Source of the DNA: Massilia timonae CCUG 45783
GTDB lineage: Bacteria > Pseudomonadota > Gammaproteobacteria > Burkholderiales > Burkholderiaceae_D
Assembly (NCBI RefSeq): GCF_000315425.1
Contig: NZ_JH992922.1
Location: 118,986-182,985, forward strand
Direction: 5' to 3'
DNA: 64,000 bases
A program made the translations under genes and the position numbers. The notes beneath the pieces were generated by a model. It searched no databases. It saw only the letters and a list, made by a program, of their open reading frames with translations, and was not told the origin of the DNA. Shown here piece by piece: positions 39,100 through 47,596 of this stretch. The first letter of the stretch is position 1; the number at the start of each line of letters is the position of its first letter.

Positions 39100-41793
39100 A
39101 TGGATACGATCGATACGCAGGCAAGGCAATGTTTGGCGACCGGCGTGACCGCCGAGGGACAGGCTGCGCCATTTCTGGTGGCAATCCCGGATGCCGGCCC
39201 CGCATCCCGCGAAACGCTGGGCGGAAAGGCGTGGTCGCTGCATCGGCTTGCAGCGTCGGGATTCAATGTGCCGCCGGCCCATGTGCTGACAACCGCCTTC
39301 TTCGCGCCCTGGATCGCAAGGCTGCGCGCCACGCCGGCCTGGCAGACATTGACTCAGGCGGAGCAACCGGACTGGCCTACGGCCTGCGCCGCACTACGCA
39401 TCCACGTGGACGGCCTCGAATGGGACGCCGACCAGCGGCGCGCCATCGACCTCCTGGCGAGCCAATGCCAGGCGCATGAACCCGGCGTGCGGTTCGCGGT
39501 GCGCTCTTCGTCGCCCGACGAAGACCTCGCCGCCGCCTCGTTCGCCGGCGTGTACCGCACCTGCCTGGGCGTGCCCGCTTCCCGGCTCGAGGAAGCGATC
39601 CGCGACTGCTTCGCCTCTTGCCTGGCCGTCCCGGCATTCGCCTACAAGAGCGCGCGTGCGATGCCGGTGTTCGAGCCGGCGATGGCCGTCATCGTCCAGC
39701 GGCAGGTCGAGAGCGAAGTCTCCGGCGTGGGCTTTTCCATCAATCCCCTGACGAACGACCTGGACGAAGCGCTCGTCAATGCAAGCTGGGGGCTGGGAGA
39801 TGCGCTGGTCGATGGGCAGGTCGTGCCGGACCAGTTCGTGCTCGACAAGGCGAGCGGACGCCTGCTCGAAGGCACGCCGGGCAGCAAGGCATGCCCCGCG
39901 CCGCATGGCGCGGGCTTCTGTCTCGATCCAGCGCAACTGGCCGAGGTGACGGCGACGCTGGCCAGCGTCGAAGCATTGTTCGGCGCTCCTGTCGACATGG
40001 AGTTCGCCTACGCCGCGGGAACGCTGCATCTGCTGCAGGCGCGCCCGGTCACGGCATACACGCCGCTTACGCCGGACATGACTTCCCGCCCCGGCACGCC
40101 ACGGACCCTGTACATGGACATCTCTCTCGCCAAGGGCATGACGATCAATGCGCCGGTGTCGCCCATGGGCCAGGACTGGCTGAAACACACCATCGCGCAC
40201 CTGATCCGCCACTGCGCCGGTCCGGTCGACCTGCCGCTGGACCGGGCCGACGGATGGCTGTGCATCCAGGGTGGGCGCATGTACCTGAATCTTTCCCGCG
40301 TCCTGTGGCTGGCGACGCCCCTGCAACTCGCGCACAGCAATGCGCCGACCGACCAGCTTCTCGCGGAAACCCTGGCCACCATCGATGCCACCCGCTACCG
40401 CTCTGCGACACGGCCATCGCTGTTGCCGCTCCTGCGCGTCGTGCCCGGCGCGCTTTGGAGGCTGCGGCGCGCATTGTGGCGCAGCCTGCATGCATTCATC
40501 GCGCCGGACCATGCGCGGCGCCTGCATCGTCTGCGCGAACGCGACGCCATGGCGCGCCTGTCGGCGCCGGGCGGCAAGGACTCGACACTGCCGCAGCTGC
40601 AGCAACGGCTCGGCGCGGTGGCGATCGAGGCCATCGTCGACGTCGCCCTGCCGGCGATGCTCGCCGGCGTCGGCGCCACCGCGACGCTGGCGCGCCTGGC
40701 GCGCAGGCATTGCGACGACGAGCGGCGTCTGCTCGCCAGCCTGACGCGCGGCGCTGGCGGCAACCTGGTGGTGGAAATGGGCATCGCCATGGTCCGCCTG
40801 GCGCGCATGCTGGCGCCCGCCGACTACGCCGATACGGATTCGCTGGCTGCCCGCATCGCGCGCCGCGAGATGCCGGCAGCCTTCCTGGCCGAGTGGGACC
40901 GGTTCCTCGCTGTCTATGGCTGCCGCGGCCCGGGAGAAATGGACCTCGCCAATGCCAGCTACCGGGACGATCCCGCCATCCTGCTGCGCCAGATGTCCTT
41001 CCTCGCCGGCGTGTCCGATGAGCGCGATCCGGCAGCCGCCCATCGCCGGCTGGCGCAGGAACGGGAACGAGCCTACACGGCACTGCTGCGCAGGTTCGGG
41101 CCCGTGCGCCGCCTGCTGCTCAAACGCCTGTACGCGGTGTCGACCGCGTTTGCCGGCAGCCGCGACACACCGAAGCATATCAACCTGATGTTCCGCCAAA
41201 GCATGCGAACCCAGGCGCTGGCGCTTGGCGCAAAGCTGGTGGCAGAGGGGCGCCTGGACGATCCGCACGATATCTTCGGCCTCTACTATGCCGACCTGGA
41301 GCCGGCACACGCTGACCGGCCTGACTTGCGCGAGCGACGGCGCATGCGGACCGGCTTTCTGCAAGTGCTGGCGCGACAAGTGCACGTCTTTCCCTCATTG
41401 ATCGACTCGCGTGGTCGCATCCTGCGCGCGCCGCGGCGGGACGACCGGACCGGCGGATTGCTTGGCGTAGGGATATCGCCCGGGGTAGCAAGGGGCCGCG
41501 TCAAGTGCCTGCGCAACGCGCACGAAAAGTCGCTTGCGCCGGGCGAAATCCTGGTCGCTTTCACCACAGATCCGGGATGGACGCCGCTGTTCGTCAACGC
41601 CGCCGCCATCGTCCTCGAAATCGGCGGCGCGCTGCAGCATGGCGCATTGGTCGCGCGGGAGTTCAACAAGCCCTGCGTGGTAGGCATCGGTGACGTCTTC
41701 CAGCGACTGCGCGATGGCCAGCTGGTCGAGGTCGACGGAGAGCGCGGCATCGTGCTCGTCATCGACGAGCAGGCTAAAGACAGCGTGTCCTGA
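39100..41793 (+). CDS. PEP-synthase-like protein (PEP/pyruvate-binding and PEP-utilising domains)
   Basis: The protein has 897 aa from the ATG at 39100 (a GTG at 39091 is possible; neither has a ribosome site). The N-terminal ATP-grasp nucleotide-binding domain begins ASRETLGGKAWSLHRLAASGFNVPPAHVLTT. It contains RFAVRSSSPDEDLAAASFAGVYRTCLGV and SEVSGVGFSINPLTND, and ends near HLLQARPVTAY. A long helical middle part of about 400 residues follows. The swivelling phospho-His domain is at the end, with His847 in IGGALQHGALVAREFNKPCVVG. The same two-domain logic occurs in PEP synthase and in rifampicin phosphotransferase, but the middle part is unlike both, so the substrate that receives the phosphate is unknown. 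No partner gene is evident. Confidence 0.82.
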   Translation: MDTIDTQARQCLATGVTAEGQAAPFLVAIPDAGPASRETLGGKAWSLHRLAASGFNVPPAHVLTTAFFAPWIARLRATPAWQTLTQAEQPDWPTACAALRIHVDGLEWDADQRRAIDLLASQCQAHEPGVRFAVRSSSPDEDLAAASFAGVYRTCLGVPASRLEEAIRDCFASCLAVPAFAYKSARAMPVFEPAMAVIVQRQVESEVSGVGFSINPLTNDLDEALVNASWGLGDALVDGQVVPDQFVLDKASGRLLEGTPGSKACPAPHGAGFCLDPAQLAEVTATLASVEALFGAPVDMEFAYAAGTLHLLQARPVTAYTPLTPDMTSRPGTPRTLYMDISLAKGMTINAPVSPMGQDWLKHTIAHLIRHCAGPVDLPLDRADGWLCIQGGRMYLNLSRVLWLATPLQLAHSNAPTDQLLAETLATIDATRYRSATRPSLLPLLRVVPGALWRLRRALWRSLHAFIAPDHARRLHRLRERDAMARLSAPGGKDSTLPQLQQRLGAVAIEAIVDVALPAMLAGVGATATLARLARRHCDDERRLLASLTRGAGGNLVVEMGIAMVRLARMLAPADYADTDSLAARIARREMPAAFLAEWDRFLAVYGCRGPGEMDLANASYRDDPAILLRQMSFLAGVSDERDPAAAHRRLAQERERAYTALLRRFGPVRRLLLKRLYAVSTAFAGSRDTPKHINLMFRQSMRTQALALGAKLVAEGRLDDPHDIFGLYYADLEPAHADRPDLRERRRMRTGFLQVLARQVHVFPSLIDSRGRILRAPRRDDRTGGLLGVGISPGVARGRVKCLRNAHEKSLAPGEILVAFTTDPGWTPLFVNAAAIVLEIGGALQHGALVAREFNKPCVVGIGDVFQRLRDGQLVEVDGERGIVLVIDEQAKDSVS

Positions 41794-41822
41794 AGGTCGC
41801 CTGCCATCGAGGGCAGCCGCCG

Positions 41823-42512
41823 TCAGCCGGGGCGATCCGGCGAATCCGGCATGACGCCGGCCAGAATGAGCGACACCGGCTTGCCGGTATGCGGATGCAG
41901 CGGCTCGCGCATCTCCACCACGCGCAGGCCGTGCCGTTCGAACAGCGCGATCCAGCTCGAGATCGTGCGGAAGTACCAGGGCGGCGCGTCCTGGAAGTCA
42001 GTGCTGAAGCCGGCCCAGCTGCCCGCACGCCAGCCGTCGACATAGGGGGCATCGCCGCAGGCCATCAAGGGGTGGACGGTCTGCACGATCAGCGTTCCAC
42101 CGGCCCGCAGATAAGTCGGCGCGGCGGCGAACAGGCCGTCGACCGGTTCATGTCCGATCAGCGAGAAGTTGGCGACGGCGACGTCAACCGACAATGCCAG
42201 CTCGCCGGCCGCGATCCGTTCATACGACAGCACGCGGAAGTCGCCGCCGCCGACCGCCCGCGCCTGCCGGATAAGGCCGTCGATCGCATCCACGCCGACC
42301 ATCTCCACCTCGGGCAGCGCGCGCACCAGCCAGCCTTCGCCGCAGCCGAGATCGACGCCTGTGCGCGGCGCGCGCGCGCGCACCGCCTCGACGATGGCGG
42401 CATTGGTCACCAGGGTGCGGCTTTCGATTTCTCCGCTGCGCACGGCGCTGGTCCAGGGAGTCGCATTGCGCGACCAGGATTCGAGGATTGCTGCGTCGGT
42501 ATGGCTGCTCAT
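41823..42512 (-). CDS. class I SAM-dependent methyltransferase
   Basis: The start at 42512 has AGGAGG seven bases upstream; the upstream ATG at 42563 does not. The 229-aa enzyme has motif I GVDLGCGEGWLVRAL, an acidic end of strand 2 in VGVDAIDGLIRQAR, and motif post-I and IV regions in VDVAVANFSLIGHEPVDGLF and GGTLIVQTVHPL. The C-terminal part contains FRTISSWIALFERHGLRVVEMREPLHPHTGKPVSLIL, typical of small-molecule methyltransferases. Acceptor unknown. It converges on the PEP-synthase-like gene. A decayed copy of its 3' half lies at 35694-36001, which shows that this locus has been duplicated or moved. Confidence 0.87.
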   Translation of the reverse strand: MSSHTDAAILESWSRNATPWTSAVRSGEIESRTLVTNAAIVEAVRARAPRTGVDLGCGEGWLVRALPEVEMVGVDAIDGLIRQARAVGGGDFRVLSYERIAAGELALSVDVAVANFSLIGHEPVDGLFAAAPTYLRAGGTLIVQTVHPLMACGDAPYVDGWRAGSWAGFSTDFQDAPPWYFRTISSWIALFERHGLRVVEMREPLHPHTGKPVSLILAGVMPDSPDRPG

Positions 42513-42641
42513 ATTCCCTCCTTGACGCCGATTATGCACCAACCGAACGCGTCGTCCCGGCATGGCGGTCGTGGTTTTCAGTGAACCTTTTTCATCGCCG
42601 GCACGAGATAATGCAGGGTCGATTCCGGATGATGCCTGCCC

Positions 42642-43346
42642 ATGCCCCGATCAAGATACGCCTGCCTGATTGCCCTCACCTTCTTCGCCACCGCGGCCAG
42701 CGCCGCCGACGAGGCCACTCGGGTGTTCGTCGAGAACGGCGAGCTGCATTATTCCGGCTACCTGGACGACGACGCCAACCAGCGCCTGTTCGCGCTATAC
42801 GACAGCCTGGCCATCAAACCGACGGTGCTCGCCATCGAGAGCAAGGGCGGCATCGTCGACTTCGGCCTCGACCTGGGCGACTGGGTGTACCGGAAGGGCC
42901 TGGACGTCAAGGTGAGCGCGTACTGCCTGTCTTCCTGCGCCAACTACGTGTTCACCGCCGCGCCGCGCAAGACCGTCAGCAACGTGGCCGTCATCGGCTT
43001 CCACGGAGGCATCAGCAGCGCGACGTTCAACCTTGGAGGTGAACGGAAAGCCGCCTACGATGCCATGACGAAGGAACAGCAGGACGCATTCTGGGCCGGC
43101 CATCGGAAGGAAATCCAGCCGCTGCTCCAGCGCGAGACCGATTTCTTCAAGAAGATCGGCGTCAGGCAGTACATCACGACGTATGGACAGGCGAGCCGCT
43201 TCGACCTGCCCGATATGGACGGATGGACCTTCACCAGGGAAGACTTCGCCCGCTTCGGCGTCGATCGCATCGAGGTGATCGACGGACCATGGCGACCGGC
43301 AATGCCGGGCAAGGCCATCACGATCACCACGATCGAGGTCGACTAG
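42642..43346 (+). CDS. secreted ClpP/crotonase-fold protein (predicted periplasmic serine protease-like)
   Basis: A signal peptide (MPRSRYACLIALTFFATAASA) precedes a ClpP-like domain of about 210 residues. The strand-turn pattern LAIESKGGIVDFGLDLGDWV is the oxyanion-forming Gly-Gly region. VKVSAYCLSSCANYVFTAAPRKTV carries a Ser at the ClpP nucleophile position with a Cys pair, and VAVIGFHGG carries the His, so a Ser-His pair is possible in the periplasm. Proteins of this type are grouped with COG3904-like predicted periplasmic proteins from memory. The rest is helical with an unknown C-terminal domain ending in TITTIEVD. It is followed 90 bases later by the DUF4230 gene in the same direction. 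Confidence 0.75.
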   Translation: MPRSRYACLIALTFFATAASAADEATRVFVENGELHYSGYLDDDANQRLFALYDSLAIKPTVLAIESKGGIVDFGLDLGDWVYRKGLDVKVSAYCLSSCANYVFTAAPRKTVSNVAVIGFHGGISSATFNLGGERKAAYDAMTKEQQDAFWAGHRKEIQPLLQRETDFFKKIGVRQYITTYGQASRFDLPDMDGWTFTREDFARFGVDRIEVIDGPWRPAMPGKAITITTIEVD

Positions 43347-43436
43347 GCGCCTATCCCGGCGCTGGGGGGCGTCGGCCATCGGCTGGATCGGGTAGACTGG
43401 CCGCCGTCGCTTCCACGCACCTGCCATCGCCGTCCC

Positions 43437-44078
43437 ATGACATCTCCGCAACGCCTGCCGATCCTGCTCGTCGCCGTCACCGCCGCCGCCATCATCTTCG
43501 CCTTCATCAAGAAGCCGGCCGAGCAGGTGGCGCCACCGCCGCCGCTGATTTCGCTGGAAAAAATGGGGCACCTCGTCTCGCTCAAGATGAACTACGCGGA
43601 CGTCATCGAGTTCACGCAACCGAACGCGGTCGATATCCCCTGGTCGCAATGGGAAGTACGGCTGGGCAGCACCCGCGTGCTGCTGGTCGCGCGCGGCGAT
43701 TGCACCATCGCAACCGACCTGCGCCAAGCGCGCTACGAAGACATCGACGAGCGAGCGCGCACCCTCACCATCGTGCTGCCGCCGCCGACTCCGCTGCAGG
43801 CGCGCATCAGCCACGAGGCGCGCAACCGGGGCGGCTCCTATTTCTATGCGGTCACCGAACAGGGGCTGCAAGCCTTCATTCCTTCCGCCCAGACACGCAC
43901 CACGGCGATGAACAATGCGCTGGGCACGGCGCAGAAGGCGGTGCAGGCGGCCTGCAGCCAGCCGGCCGTGCTGAACACGGCCAAGGAAAACGCGGCCACC
44001 GTCATGCAGGCCACCCTGGCCGCCACCGGCTGGATGCCGACCGTCATCTGGGAACCGCTGTCGGGCGCCAGGCCCTGA
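43437..44078 (+). CDS. DUF4230 family membrane-anchored protein
   Basis: The 213-aa protein has an N-terminal anchor (RLPILLVAVTAAAIIFAFI), a Pro run and a soluble domain of about 165 residues. SLEKMGHLVSLKMNYADVIEF and VLLVARGDCTIATDLRQARYEDIDERARTLTIVLPPPTPLQARISHEA match the DUF4230 pattern as I know it. A helical tail (AMNNALGTAQKAVQAACSQPAVLNTAKENAATVMQATLAATGW) follows. The function of the family is unknown. It lies ten bases from the convergent TetR gene and may share a transcript with the upstream secreted protein. Confidence 0.78.
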   Translation: MTSPQRLPILLVAVTAAAIIFAFIKKPAEQVAPPPPLISLEKMGHLVSLKMNYADVIEFTQPNAVDIPWSQWEVRLGSTRVLLVARGDCTIATDLRQARYEDIDERARTLTIVLPPPTPLQARISHEARNRGGSYFYAVTEQGLQAFIPSAQTRTTAMNNALGTAQKAVQAACSQPAVLNTAKENAATVMQATLAATGWMPTVIWEPLSGARP

Positions 44079-44088
44079 GCGGCCGCGC

Positions 44089-44649
44089 CTATCCGCCCAC
44101 CAGCGCGACGAAGCGCGCGAGTTCCTCGTCCACGAAGGCTTCCACCGGCTTGACCGGGTTGAAGGCCCACCACAGCAAAGCGCCCTGCCACTGGCTCGCC
44201 ATGAACCTGCCGACGCCGGCGGGCGCGCCGGGCGTCGCGGCGAAACAGGCATCCAGCGCGACATTCAGGGTATTGCCCCAGGCGGCGCCGCGCTCGCGCA
44301 GCAGCGGGTCGCGCAGGTCTTCGCGTAGCAGCAGCAAGCCCTGGGCGTAGGCTTCGATGCCGCCATAGTCGCGCGACAGGCCGACCAGCAGCCGGCGCGC
44401 GCCAAGTGGCGTGCGCTCCATCGAGCCGATCAGATCGGCGGTGCGCTGTTCCAGCACGTCCCATGCATGCAGCAAGGCGCGCTGACGCAGCCCGGCCTTG
44501 CTGCTGAAGCGCTGCACCAGGGTCGCGCCGGACAGGCCGGTCGCCGCTGACAGGCTGGCGAAGGTCAGGTGGTCCGGGCCGCTGCCGTGCATCAGCGCGA
44601 CCGCCTGGTCGAGGACCGCCAGGTCGGGAAGGGTCTTGGTGCGTGCCAT
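44089..44649 (-). CDS. TetR family transcriptional regulator
   Basis: The start at 44649 gives 186 aa; the upstream ATG at 44679 overlaps the operator. The N-terminal helix-turn-helix reads LPDLAVLDQAVALMHGSGPDHLTFASLSAATGLSGATLVQRFSSKAGLRQRALLHAWD, a TetR DNA-binding domain. The C-terminal ligand-binding part is helical (IEAYAQGLLLLREDLRDPLLRERGAAWGNTLNVALDACF). It diverges from the SDR gene with an AT-rich inverted repeat between them, so it most likely represses that gene and itself. The inducer is unknown. Confidence 0.9.
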   Translation of the reverse strand: MARTKTLPDLAVLDQAVALMHGSGPDHLTFASLSAATGLSGATLVQRFSSKAGLRQRALLHAWDVLEQRTADLIGSMERTPLGARRLLVGLSRDYGGIEAYAQGLLLLREDLRDPLLRERGAAWGNTLNVALDACFAATPGAPAGVGRFMASQWQGALLWWAFNPVKPVEAFVDEELARFVALVGG

Positions 44650-44667
44650 GCCGGCATTATCCCATAA

Positions 44668-44708
44668 GCGAACAATCATTTATAATTGATTTATAAATGA
44701 ACGTTTGT
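44668..44708. promoter_or_regulatory. TetR operator and divergent promoter region
   Basis: An imperfect inverted repeat pairs GCGAACAATCATTTAT (44668-44683) with ATAAATGAACGTTTGT (44693-44708) around AATTGATTT. It is embedded in AT-rich TTTATAAA blocks between the TetR and SDR start codons. Repression by the adjacent regulator is inferred. Confidence 0.65.
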
Positions 44709-44734
44709 TTATAAATCTACCCAAGGAGATGCAT

Positions 44735-45637
44735 ATGGATCTGAACGACAGGATCGCCCTGGTGGCGGGCGGCACACGCGGCGCCGGCCGCGGCATTGCC
44801 ATCGAACTCGGCGCGGCCGGCGCCACCGTCTACGTCACCGGCCGCACCACGCGCGCGCAGCAATCCGAATACGCGCGGCCGGAGACGATCGAAGAGACAG
44901 CCGAGCTGGTGACGGCGGCCGGCGGCCGCGGGATCGCGCTGCAGGTCGACCATCTCGATCCGCGCCAGGTGCAGGCGCTGGTGGAACGCATCCGCCGCGA
45001 GGCTGGCCGGCTGGACATCCTGGTCAACGACATCTGGGGCGGAGAGAACCTCAACGAGTGGGAAAAGCCGGTCTGGGAACACGACCTCGACAAGGGCTTG
45101 CGCATGCTGCGCCTGGCCATCGACACCCACCTGATCACGGCTCACCACGCCCTGCCCCTGATGCTCGAGCATGCGGGCGGCCTGCTGGTGGAGATCACCG
45201 ACGGCACCGCCGCCTACAACGCCGACCACTACCGCCTGAATCCCTTCTATGACCTGGCCAAGACGGCGGTCAACCGCATGGCCTGGGCCCATGGACGCGA
45301 CCTCGGCCCGCGCGGCGCCACCGCGGTCTGCCTCACGCCGGGCTGGATGCGCTCTGAAATCATGCTCGAAACCTTCGGGGTTGGCGAGGACAACTGGCGC
45401 GCGGCGCAGGAGCCGCACTTCGTGATCTCGGAAACGCCGCGCTTCGTCGGCCGCGCCGTCGCCGCCATCGCAGCCGACCCGGAACGCGCGCGCTGGAACG
45501 GGCAATCGCTGTCGAGCGGCGAGCTGGCCAAGGTCTACGGCTTCACCGACCTGGATGGCTCGCGGCCCGATGCCTGGCGCTACATGGTCGAGGTCGTCGA
45601 CGCAGGCAAGCTGGCCGATGCGATCGGCTATCGATAA
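44735..45637 (+). CDS. SDR family oxidoreductase
   Basis: The start at 44735 has AAGGAG six bases upstream. The Rossmann motif is AGGTRGAGRGIAIELGAAGATVYVTGRT, an NADP-type fingerprint with Arg after strand 2. The NAG motif is VNDIWGGEN and the active site is VEITDGTAAYNADHYRLNPFYDLAKTAVNRM, where Tyr-x-x-x-Lys is replaced by FYDLAKTAV with Tyr and Lys in register. It has 300 aa, with a C-terminal extension of about 50 residues over the classical SDR, which contains a conserved-looking KVYGFTDLDGSRPDAWRY. It diverges from its probable TetR repressor. Substrate unknown. Confidence 0.87.
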   Translation: MDLNDRIALVAGGTRGAGRGIAIELGAAGATVYVTGRTTRAQQSEYARPETIEETAELVTAAGGRGIALQVDHLDPRQVQALVERIRREAGRLDILVNDIWGGENLNEWEKPVWEHDLDKGLRMLRLAIDTHLITAHHALPLMLEHAGGLLVEITDGTAAYNADHYRLNPFYDLAKTAVNRMAWAHGRDLGPRGATAVCLTPGWMRSEIMLETFGVGEDNWRAAQEPHFVISETPRFVGRAVAAIAADPERARWNGQSLSSGELAKVYGFTDLDGSRPDAWRYMVEVVDAGKLADAIGYR

Positions 45638-45714
45638 AGGCAGTCGATAAATTTCGTTACTATCTATCACTATTGATAGACAATACTCGCTCCCTTTTTT
45701 TGACCGGATTTCAC

Positions 45715-46836
45715 ATGCTTGCACGCTTGCTCCATCGTCTGACCTTGTCGACGATCCTCGCCAGCGCCATCCTGGCGCCGGCCTTCGCCCAGAAACCCGA
45801 AAGCCGCGCCGAGGCGGTCAAGATTGTCGCCGACATGCGGCGCCTGGTCATGCCGGGCGCCATCGAGCGTCTTGAAGCGGTGCGCATCGGCGGCATCGAC
45901 CAGTGGATCTCGGTGCGCGGCGTCGACCGCCGCAATCCGGTGCTGCTGATGATCCACGGCGGCCCGGGCTATGTGTCGATGCCCACCAGCTGGTATTTCC
46001 AGCGCGGCTGGGAAGACTTCTTCACCGTGGTGCAATGGGACCAGCGCGGCGCCGGCAAGACCTACGCCGCCAACGATCCGGCCATCGTGGCGCCGACCAT
46101 GAAGCGCGCCCGCATGCTCGCCGACGCCGAGGAAATGGTGCAATGGCTGCGGCGCGAGTTCGGCAAGGAGCGCATCTTCGTGCTCGGCCACTCCTGGGGC
46201 AGCTCGCTCGGCATCGAGCTGGCCAGCAAGCACCCGGAATGGCTGCACGCCTACATCGGCATGGGCCAGGCCACCAACGGGCCGGAGGGCGAACGGCGCG
46301 GCCTGCGCTTCGCGCTCGACGCCGCGCGGCGCGACAACAACGCCAAGGCGGTGCAGGAGCTCGAATCGCTCGGCCCCTACGCAACGCCGGGCCGCCCGAT
46401 CGTGCTCAAGGACATGTACCTGCAGCGCAAGTGGCTGGGCTATTACGGCGGCGCCATTCACGGCCGCAAGGACTTCGCCCACGAAGGCGCGGCGGCGCGC
46501 CTGTCGCCCGAATACACGGACGCCGACCTGCGCACGATCTGGAAAGCCAACGATTTCTCGCAGGAACACCTGCTGGCCGAAGTCATCTCGACCGACTTCA
46601 GCGGCTACAAGCGCTTCGACTGCCCGATCATCATCTTCAATGGCCGCTACGACTACAACGTCTCGTCGACCGTGACCGCCGAGTGGTTTGAGACCGTGAA
46701 GGCGCCGCACAAGAAGCTGGTGTGGTTCGAGCACTCGGGCCACGAGATGTTCAACGAAGAACCGGGCAAGATGCTCGATTCGCTGCTGCGCCATGTGCGG
46801 CCGATCGCCGAGAAGGCCGGCGACGTGGCGCCCTGA
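45715..46836 (+). CDS. alpha/beta hydrolase, proline iminopeptidase-like, secreted
   Basis: The ATG at 45715 starts a signal peptide (MLARLLHRLTLSTILASAILAPAFA); a TTG at 45673 would add 14 residues. The alpha/beta-hydrolase core has the oxyanion motif MIHGGPGY (HGGPG), an RG block VVQWDQRGAGKTY typical of proline iminopeptidases and the nucleophile elbow GHSWGSS. The acid lies in NGRYDYNVSS and the His in EHSGHEMF. At 373 aa it is a usual size. It would hydrolyse small peptides, amides or esters in the periplasm. It stands alone between the SDR gene and a convergent hypothetical gene. Confidence 0.9.
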   Translation: MLARLLHRLTLSTILASAILAPAFAQKPESRAEAVKIVADMRRLVMPGAIERLEAVRIGGIDQWISVRGVDRRNPVLLMIHGGPGYVSMPTSWYFQRGWEDFFTVVQWDQRGAGKTYAANDPAIVAPTMKRARMLADAEEMVQWLRREFGKERIFVLGHSWGSSLGIELASKHPEWLHAYIGMGQATNGPEGERRGLRFALDAARRDNNAKAVQELESLGPYATPGRPIVLKDMYLQRKWLGYYGGAIHGRKDFAHEGAAARLSPEYTDADLRTIWKANDFSQEHLLAEVISTDFSGYKRFDCPIIIFNGRYDYNVSSTVTAEWFETVKAPHKKLVWFEHSGHEMFNEEPGKMLDSLLRHVRPIAEKAGDVAP

Positions 46837-46876
46837 AGCCAGCCTGCCTGCGCCAGCCGGGCGCGCCGGTCAGCCA

Positions 46877-47440
46877 TCAGGACGCGGGGATCGACTGAAG
46901 CAACGCATCGCGCGCGTCCTTGTACTGCCTGGATCCCTTCAGGCGCTCCAGGTAACGGATTGGCCGCCGCTTGTCCATGCCGATCTCGTAATTGAGGCTG
47001 CCGCGCGCACCGCAATAGGCCTCGCAAGTACGCCCGGCATTGGGAGGAGACCGATCGGTCAGCGTCAGCATGCCGTCCTTCTCTCCAACTTTGAGCACGC
47101 ACGGAAAATCACCCACGATCGGCGGCGCTGGATCGCGATAGACGAACATGCCGTCCTCGAAGCGCGCCATGCCGTAAATGCCGCAGCTATGGCCATTGAA
47201 GAAATCGAGGTGCACGCGCAGGTACACATGATCGCGGTCGTACGGGACGATCTCGACGATGTCCTCGGCCTGGTAGGACTCTGTTTCGTCCTTGCCCGGC
47301 ACGATGACTCCACTCATGAAACGGTGCTTGTACACGCCAGCAATGCGCTTCATCGCCTGCACTGCCGGCGAGGCCGGCGTAGCGGCAATGGCGGCGCCGG
47401 CAAGGATGATGCCGGCCAGGAAAAAGCCTGTATATTTCAT
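46877..47440 (-). CDS. secreted hypothetical protein, 187 aa
   Basis: A signal peptide (MKYTGFFLAGIILAGAAIA) starts at 47440; the ATG at 47467 is nine residues earlier without support. The mature protein has five cysteines (HSCGIYG, FPCVLKV, RTCEAYCGARG), suggesting disulphides in the periplasm. It also has acidic beta-rich segments such as YQAEDIVEIVPYDRDHVYLRVHLDFFNG and FEDGMFVYRDPAPPIVG. I recognise no family. It diverges from the Bug-protein gene and converges on the hydrolase gene. Confidence 0.72.
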   Translation of the reverse strand: MKYTGFFLAGIILAGAAIAATPASPAVQAMKRIAGVYKHRFMSGVIVPGKDETESYQAEDIVEIVPYDRDHVYLRVHLDFFNGHSCGIYGMARFEDGMFVYRDPAPPIVGDFPCVLKVGEKDGMLTLTDRSPPNAGRTCEAYCGARGSLNYEIGMDKRRPIRYLERLKGSRQYKDARDALLQSIPAS

Positions 47441-47596
47441 TTCCAGCCTCGAATCGTAAGTACACACAACACTTTACAGGACAACGAAAGGCCCACGTAC
47501 TACTACGTACGCAATCCGCATGAGCATTCGTGTAAAATCGTTTCAGCAGGTTATCGAATCATTCGCGAAATAATCAACTATATAGGTGACAAAACC

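Noticed and set aside
46793..47596. In-frame extension of the Bug-protein gene by 268 residues
   Set aside because: The extension overlaps two other genes in antisense and would place the signal peptide in the interior.
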